NCBI GenBank assembly: GCA_022827835.1
Contig: JAJEIO010000031.1
Coordinates: forward strand, 1-37,460
DNA: 37,460 nt
Direction of reading: 5' to 3'
From: Candidatus Latescibacterota bacterium
GTDB taxonomy: Bacteria; Latescibacterota; UBA2968; UBA8231
Shown one piece after another: positions 33,318 to 37,460 of this stretch. The position numbers were made by a program, and so were the translations under genes. The notes below the pieces were generated by a model. That model saw nothing but the letters and a program-made list of their open reading frames with translations. It ran no database searches and had not been told where the DNA came from. Numbering within the stretch: position 1 is the stretch's first letter; the number at the start of each line of letters is the position of its first letter.

Positions 33318-34439
33318 ATGCAGCGCACGTATCAGTATCGCTTGTATCCCGACCAAGAGCAGGAAGATGCGCTCGACACGATCCTGCGCCAGTCCTGCTT
33401 GCTGTATAACGAGGCGCTTGAGCACCGACGCGACGTGTACAAGCATACCGGCCAGTCTGTCAGCTATCCGGCGCAATGGGAACGCTTCCGCGAAGATCGC
33501 AAGGCGCGGTTGGAAGATTTCGGGCTGCTCAACGCTACGTCCGTCCAACAGCTTCTGCGCCGGCTGAACAAGGCGTTTGCCGCTTTCTTTCGTCGTCTTA
33601 AAGATGGCGACAAGCCGGGCTTTCCGCGCTTCAAGCCAGCGCAGCGGTTTCGCTCGGTCGAGTACCGGCATGGCGACGGCTGCCAGCTCACAGGCGACCG
33701 GCTGCGCGTCCAGCATGTCGGCGAGGTCAAGGTCCAGCTGCATCGGGACGTGCCCCAAGGATGCCTCAAACACGTGGTCGTCAGCCGCAAGGCAGGTAAG
33801 TGGTTCGTCAGCTTCCAAGGCGACGACGGCAACGAACCGGCCGAGCCGCGCACCGATGGCAAGGCCATCGGCATCGACATGGGGCTGCACAGCCTGATGG
33901 CTTTCTCGGACGGAACGCTGATTGATAATCCGCGCTGGCTGCGACGGTCGCTCAAGAAGCTGCGAAAAGCGCAACGAGCCCTGGCGCGCAAGACGCGCTT
34001 TAGTTCGCGCTGGTGGCAGTGTAAGCGGCGCGTGGAAGTCCTGCACGCCAAGATCGCTAACCAGCGCAAGGACGGCCTGCATAAGCTCACGCACCAACTC
34101 ACCGAAGAATACGCGCTTGTCGCCGTAGAAGACATATCGCCTCAGTTCATGCTCAAGAGCCGACCCTTCGCGCTGTCGGCCTCCGACGCAAGCTGGAACC
34201 TGTTCAGCTCGATGCTCGACTACAAGGCTGAAAGGGCCGGTTGTGTGGTCGTCGAGGTGGACGCCAGGCACACGTCGCAAGCCTGTTCGGGCTGTGGGCA
34301 TATCCAAAAGAAGCGGTTGTCGCAACGGTGGCACTCCTGCCGGTGTGGTGTTCAACTCGACCGCGACGTCAACGCCGCGGTGAATATTCTCAAACGGGTC
34401 CGAAGCGGACCTACGGAACTCAACGTAGCCTGCAGCTAG
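33318..34439 (+). CDS. tnpB: TnpB RNA-guided nuclease (OrfB_IS605)
   Basis: 373 residues, typical length for TnpB, the ancestor-like relative of Cas12. RuvC residues are visible as Asp in IGIDMGLHS, Glu in VAVEDISP and Asp in LDRDVNAAVNI; a zinc ribbon CSGCG...CRCG lies between the last two. The N-terminal helix-turn-helix part (QYRLYPDQEQEDAL) is present. All catalytic residues are intact, so it could be active. The 3' end of the gene overlaps a chain of hairpins likely to form its omega RNA. Confidence 0.94.
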   Translation: MQRTYQYRLYPDQEQEDALDTILRQSCLLYNEALEHRRDVYKHTGQSVSYPAQWERFREDRKARLEDFGLLNATSVQQLLRRLNKAFAAFFRRLKDGDKPGFPRFKPAQRFRSVEYRHGDGCQLTGDRLRVQHVGEVKVQLHRDVPQGCLKHVVVSRKAGKWFVSFQGDDGNEPAEPRTDGKAIGIDMGLHSLMAFSDGTLIDNPRWLRRSLKKLRKAQRALARKTRFSSRWWQCKRRVEVLHAKIANQRKDGLHKLTHQLTEEYALVAVEDISPQFMLKSRPFALSASDASWNLFSSMLDYKAERAGCVVVEVDARHTSQACSGCGHIQKKRLSQRWHSCRCGVQLDRDVNAAVNILKRVRSGPTELNVACS

Positions 34440-34495
34440 GGCAAGCGTGTTCCGTGAAAGCTGACTGCTTAAGCTGTCAGTGGCTTACCGACGCA
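34380..34495 (+). ncRNA. Likely omega RNA (reRNA) of the TnpB element
   Basis: Stem-loops lie one after another: GGTCCG-aag-CGGACC (34397-34411), CTACG/CGTAG (34411-34428) and the end hairpin (34461-34480). In this family the omega RNA overlaps the tnpB 3' end and right end, and the guide is the flanking DNA just after the right end. Here that would be the start of the deacetylase-like gene. Boundaries are approximate; structure not computed. Confidence 0.5.
34461..34480 (+). repeat. IS right-end hairpin
   Basis: CTGAC/GTCAG (34461-34465, 34476-34480) and GCT/AGC inside, with one T-T mismatch and a 2-base loop. Sequence and layout match the left-end hairpin at 32777-32797, supporting these as the two ends of one element. 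Confidence 0.7.
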
Positions 34496-34511
34496 GGAGA
34501 AGTAATAAACT

Positions 34512-35456
34512 GTGGCTAGGACTGCCTTGATCTATCACCCCGACGTCTTGTTGCACGACACAGGCGCGGGGCATCCAGAGCGCCGTGCGCGCTTGGAATC
34601 CATTATTCAACATCTAAAAGATTGCTCGCTGTGGGACGAAATGCTGCACCTTCAGCCGCAGTTAGCACCGCGTCACGCCCTGCTCAGAGCCCACTCGCCA
34701 GTCCACTTGGACCGAGTAGCGGACCTCTCACAGGTCGAGTATTCCGTCTATGTGAGCCGTGATAGCGAATTCTCTCCAGGCACGTACCGTGCCGCCCTCC
34801 TAGCGGCCGGAGCGCCCTTAACCGCCATCGACGCCCTACTCGCCGGCCACGCCGACCATGCCTTCTGCTGCATGCGCCCTCCGGGCCATCACGCCGAAGT
34901 CGAGCAAATCATGGGCTTTTGCTTCTTCAACAATGTGGCGGTGGCCGCTCATTACTTGCGAGCTGAATGCGGCTGTGACAAGGTGGCGATCATCGACTGG
35001 GACGTCCATCACGGCAATGGCACGCAGCACATCTTTGAAGAAGACGGCTCGGTGTTTTTTTGCAGCATCCACCAATCTCCCCTCTATCCGGGCACTGGTG
35101 CAGCCGATGAGCGCGGGATAGGAGCGGGCCGCGGCCAAACCTTGAACATCCCAGTCCCGGCCGGTAGCACTGATGCCGATTACCTCCGCCACTTCGCCGA
35201 CACCATCATTCCAGCCATAGACCAGTTCCGACCCGACTTCATCCTCCTGTCAGCCGGTTTTGACGCCCATCGCAGCGACCCTCTCGGGCAAATCCTGCTT
35301 AGCTCAGAAGGCTATGGCCAGCTAACCGAATTGGTACTCCAACTCGCCACCCACCACTGCGAGGGCCGCCTCGTCTCCCTACTGGAGGGCGGATACGACT
35401 TAGAGGGAACCGCGACTTCCGTGGCCGCTCACCTAAGCGCCCTGCTGGCGTCTTGA
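34512..35456 (+). CDS. Histone-deacetylase-family (AcuC/APAH-like) amidohydrolase
   Basis: 314 residues of the arginase/deacetylase fold. Active-site motifs: RPPGHHAE with His126-His127, the zinc ligands Asp164 and His166 in IDWDVHHGNGTQ, Asp251 in LSAGFDAHRSDPLG, and LEGGYDLEG with the transition-state Tyr. Bacterial members remove acetyl groups from lysines, polyamines or small amides. GTG start at 34512; AGGAGA lies 12 bases upstream, rather far. The region in front is IS sequence, so native promoter contacts may be lost. Overlaps the convergent methyltransferase by 28 bases. Confidence 0.92.
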   Translation: MARTALIYHPDVLLHDTGAGHPERRARLESIIQHLKDCSLWDEMLHLQPQLAPRHALLRAHSPVHLDRVADLSQVEYSVYVSRDSEFSPGTYRAALLAAGAPLTAIDALLAGHADHAFCCMRPPGHHAEVEQIMGFCFFNNVAVAAHYLRAECGCDKVAIIDWDVHHGNGTQHIFEEDGSVFFCSIHQSPLYPGTGAADERGIGAGRGQTLNIPVPAGSTDADYLRHFADTIIPAIDQFRPDFILLSAGFDAHRSDPLGQILLSSEGYGQLTELVLQLATHHCEGRLVSLLEGGYDLEGTATSVAAHLSALLAS

Positions 35457-36181
35457 GGCTTGGTAAATACATAGATAGTGACTTGGTACTCGACTGAATT
35501 CCACGTCTCGACTCGCGTTTCCTGCCGCTGACTATAGCCTTGGGCGACGAGCCGCGAGACGAAGGCAGCGGCGTCCTTGCGCTGCGGATCCCCGAGGTAA
35601 AAGCGGCCGCCGGGCAGCAACATCTTGCGCAGGATGCGCTCAAGATATCTGTGGTTCTTCTTTTCGTAAATGATATCCGACCCCACCAAGCACTCATACG
35701 GCCCTCCCACGGGATTGCGCCAGTCCAAATAGGCCACCCGGTGATTGTGCTGGACTTCGTTGAGCCGGGCATTGTGAGCGGCGAAAACCAGCGCATCCTC
35801 GACGAAATCAGTCGCTTCGACGCGCCAACCAAGCCTAGCTAAGGCAATGCCCACTAATCCCAAACCGCAGCCTAACTCGCAGGTCCAACCTCTGGGGATT
35901 GGCTCCTCGGCGTGGCAAAACCACTGGGCCATGGCCAACGCCGTCGGCCACAACTCGGCCCAATAGGGAAAGCGCTCCACTCGCTGAAGCCGCCCCTCGC
36001 GCTCGATCATGCGGTCCACCAAGGCATCGACATCGCCGACTGCCGTCATCTGTAGCTCGCAGCCAGTGGCCAAGGTGCGACGCACCTGTCGAGTGTCGTA
36101 CTTGCTCAAGGTTCGGCGAATTTGCCGATCGCCATAGCGCTTCGCGGCTGCCGGTGTCGCCTTCAATTCCCTGTGTTCCAT
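35429..36181 (-). CDS. Family-16-type class I SAM-dependent methyltransferase
   Basis: 250 residues. PYWAELWPTALAMAQWF (72-88) and CELGCGLGLVGIALARLG (101-118) are the family-16 (nicotinamide N-methyltransferase-like / protein-lysine methyltransferase) pattern, followed by EATDFVEDAL and LVGSDIIYEKKNH, a NPPY-like region. The N-terminal 45 residues contain a duplicated RQ(I/V)RRTL motif (about 19-25 and 31-37) of unknown meaning. Probably methylates a protein side chain; target unknown. Divergent from the Rpn-like remnant. Confidence 0.85.
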   Translation of the reverse strand: MEHRELKATPAAAKRYGDRQIRRTLSKYDTRQVRRTLATGCELQMTAVGDVDALVDRMIEREGRLQRVERFPYWAELWPTALAMAQWFCHAEEPIPRGWTCELGCGLGLVGIALARLGWRVEATDFVEDALVFAAHNARLNEVQHNHRVAYLDWRNPVGGPYECLVGSDIIYEKKNHRYLERILRKMLLPGGRFYLGDPQRKDAAAFVSRLVAQGYSQRQETRVETWNSVEYQVTIYVFTKPQDASRALR

Positions 36182-36238
36182 CCCTGTATCCTTTCCGCTA
36201 CACTCCAGCGCCTCCTATCCCCTCCGCTGCCGTACCGC

Positions 36239-36892
36239 ATGGCCGGCTATATAGGTCGCAGCATCCAGCAGCACCGCCTACCGATTTACTCCATCGTCAT
36301 CTATTTGCGTCCCGACGCCGGCCGCACCGATCCGGGGTATTACCTCCAAGAGCGGCACGGCTTCCGCGTACTGGTGCAATACAAGGTAATTCGGCTGATA
36401 GAAATAGACGGTCAACGTATTCTCGACAAGGGGCATCCGGGCTTGCTGCCGTTTGCACCATTGATGCAGCCGCTAGCAGGTATGGATGCCGAGGCATGGT
36501 TGCGTCAGTGTGTCCACCAGGCGCAGCAGGTGCCGATGGACGAGACCCTCAAGGCCAATTATCTGGCCAATCTTGCCTTTTTGAGCGGTTTGGTGTATAA
36601 ATCAGAAACCATCATGACCATCCTTGCGGAGGAGACCATGTACGAATCGTCGATAGCGCAGTATTTTACAGAAAAGGGCATCAAGCAGGGCATCGAGCAA
36701 GGCGGCCGAGACCGCGCCATTGAAGATCTGCTCGACGTGCTAGAAATTCGCTTTGGGTTGGCTGCGTCGGATCCGTTGGCCGCCCGCCTTGAGGCCATCG
36801 ACGATGTGCAGCGCCTCAAGCAGTTGTTTCGGGCGGCCATACAGGTGCCCAGCCTCGAAGCCTTTAGGCACCTATTAGATACCGCCGAGTAG
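36239..36892 (+). pseudogene. 5'-truncated Rpn/PD-(D/E)XK (DUF4351-type) remnant
   Basis: The reading frame from the ATG at 36239 gives 217 residues. It begins at RMAGYIGRSIQQHRLPIYSI, then VIYLRP, which corresponds to the middle of Rpn-family recombination-promoting nucleases / DUF4351 proteins (the RM-DY-R...VVIYL strand). The N-terminal 90 or so residues with the catalytic Asp and Glu-x-Gln are missing; upstream sequence belongs to the divergent methyltransferase. The middle (LLPFAPLM, AEAWLRQC) and C-terminal helices (YFTEKGIKQGIEQGGRDR) are normal. In-frame codons upstream (PLPYR) also look family-like, so the break lies near 36190-36220. Could be expressed as a short protein; nuclease activity is unlikely. 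Confidence 0.6.
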
Positions 36893-36911
36893 AGGCTCTG
36901 CGTAACATCAG

Positions 36912-37112
36912 TTACTTATTTGACGGTAGGGTTGGAAGCACTTCGCCCTCTGCTACTGCACGGGTCAACTCGTCAAAACAGGCGAGACGCTCGTCAGCCC
37001 CAGCCTGCGCCCGGCAATAAGCCAATACCTCTTCGATAGTGGCCGCTTCTACAGGAGTTTGGAGGGCGAAAAGCAAACAACCCATGTAAATAGAGCGAAT
37101 TAAGTTCTTCAC
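36912..37112 (-). CDS. Small exported Cys-containing protein
   Basis: 66 residues. Residues 1-23 are a signal peptide (NLIRSIYMGCLLFALQTPVEA) and the mature part holds CRAQAGADERLACFDEL, a C-x11-C-F-D pattern found in small periplasmic proteins and in VasI-like domains (CxxxxxDxxRLxCFD). The two Cys may form a disulfide. GTG start, overlapping the upstream carbon-nitrogen hydrolase stop as GTGA, so translation is probably coupled. Function unknown. Confidence 0.65.
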   Translation of the reverse strand: MKNLIRSIYMGCLLFALQTPVEAATIEEVLAYCRAQAGADERLACFDELTRAVAEGEVLPTLPSNK

Positions 37113-37460
37113 TCCTGTCTTTCCTTAACGCCCATTATCCTCTGCTTAACCTCGGCGATGCGCTCTTCATTCATGGCGACAGTGTGATTGTCCTCTGCGG
37201 AGAAGCTGCCCTGCGGATAGTAGGGTTGTCCGTACATGGGGTACGCCTCGCTGCGCAAGTGAGCCAAGGTATGGTGGCCAGCGCGTCGCTTGCGGATGTG
37301 TCGCAAGGCTCCGATATCGACTTCGGAGACGACGATTTTTTCTCCTGACCCTGGATCGGCTTGCGCGAGAATGCGGCCGTCGAAATCGACTACCATTGAG
37401 CCGCCTGGCCAAGAAAAAGGTGGATAGTGACTCAACTCGGCCCCTTGATTGGCAGCGAGC
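37109..37460 (-). CDS. Carbon-nitrogen hydrolase (nitrilase superfamily), C-terminal part
   Basis: The gene enters from beyond base 37460; about 117 residues are visible. LAANQGAELSHYPPFSWPGG, then SMVVDFDGRILAQADPGSGE, and the final strand pattern (KIVVSEVDI) are the C-terminal end of the nitrilase fold, in which SxVxDxxGxIL is typical. The catalytic Glu-Lys-Cys lie outside the window, so enzyme type cannot be told. The tail is rich in charged residues (NEERIAEVKQRIMGVKERQE). Overlaps the small exported protein's start. Confidence 0.8.
   Translation of the reverse strand, partial: LAANQGAELSHYPPFSWPGGSMVVDFDGRILAQADPGSGEKIVVSEVDIGALRHIRKRRAGHHTLAHLRSEAYPMYGQPYYPQGSFSAEDNHTVAMNEERIAEVKQRIMGVKERQE

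Larger units (their letters stand above)
32765..34500 (+). mobile_element. IS200/IS605-family insertion sequence (TnpA + TnpB)
   Basis: Single-strand-transposing element of about 1.7 kb with HUH transposase tnpA and abutting tnpB in the same direction. Imperfect hairpins of closely related sequence mark both ends (32777-32797 and 34461-34480), as expected for structures recognised by TnpA. There are no terminal inverted repeats and no target duplication, as usual for this family. The exact left and right cleavage points were not resolved; the coordinates are estimates of plus or minus 15 bases. It sits between the Nudix gene and the deacetylase-like gene. Both proteins look intact. Confidence 0.85.

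Noticed and set aside
33270..34355. 361-codon open frame antisense to tnpB
   Set aside because: tnpB is intact with RuvC and zinc residues; the antisense frame shows no family features and no ribosome site.
1..37460. CRISPR arrays, tRNA or rRNA genes, prophage or integrase
   Set aside because: No regularly spaced repeats, no rRNA-like stretch and no phage structural genes were noticed; tRNAs were only looked for by eye.

Overview
The window is bacterial DNA of moderately high G+C (judged by eye, not computed). It is densely coded, with no gap above about 200 bases except at the edges of an insertion sequence. Starts are mixed ATG, GTG and TTG, usually behind AGGAGG-like ribosome sites, and several promoters resemble sigma-70 sites. 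The PorV/UPF0164-like outer-membrane protein at the left edge, the DUF6785/OPT-like membrane proteins, and the LarA-like/SDR/TIM-barrel catabolic set suggest an environmental Gram-negative lineage, for example Latescibacterota, Poribacteria or another FCB-side candidate phylum. That placement is inference and weak.

Layout. 1-2106: the start of a PorV-like protein (minus strand), adenylylsulfate kinase (cysC) and an LPG-synthase-TM/UPF0104 flippase-like protein. 2086-18704: an unbroken minus-strand run of eleven genes, read from high to low coordinates. It opens with a DUF6785 transporter-like protein, a giant pseudo-M28 peptidase/FtsX permease fusion and an OPT-like protein carrying a Zn motif, two PDZ domains and a Ca-binding loop; these three are coupled by ATGA overlaps. 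It continues with a mini J-domain protein, a DUF2170 protein, PspA, a Tat-exported FAD oxidoreductase, a membrane-anchored spermidine-synthase-like enzyme, DUF4178, a lipoprotein and DUF350. The second part is a variant of the conserved PspA/YjfIJKL-type envelope module. An M42-type aminopeptidase (18804-19937) is transcribed divergently from overlapping promoters.

20022-22767: a three-gene minus-strand operon with its own promoter (TIM-barrel epimerase/isomerase, LarA-like protein, SDR), probably for sugar-acid or hydroxy-acid metabolism. 22952-28892: two MFS exporters, glutamate dehydrogenase, a GRDP-like protein, a protein with a repeated Cys-Ser-Ser-Cys tail, and RidA. 28889-32147: FtsH and a 2-oxoacid dehydrogenase E2 acyltransferase.

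32251-37460: a Nudix hydrolase whose 3' end runs into an IS200/IS605 element (TnpA plus TnpB, with matching end hairpins and a likely omega RNA), then a class-II histone-deacetylase-like enzyme, a family-16-type methyltransferase, a 5'-truncated Rpn/DUF4351-type remnant, a small exported Cys-containing protein and the 3' part of a carbon-nitrogen hydrolase.

The most unusual part is 2086-18704. A degenerate peptidase fused to an ABC-type permease, with no ATPase nearby, sits between two OPT/DUF6785-type membrane proteins and is joined to a PspA/polyamine envelope-stress module. A second candidate is the GRDP-like/Cys-tail pair at 24190-25768.
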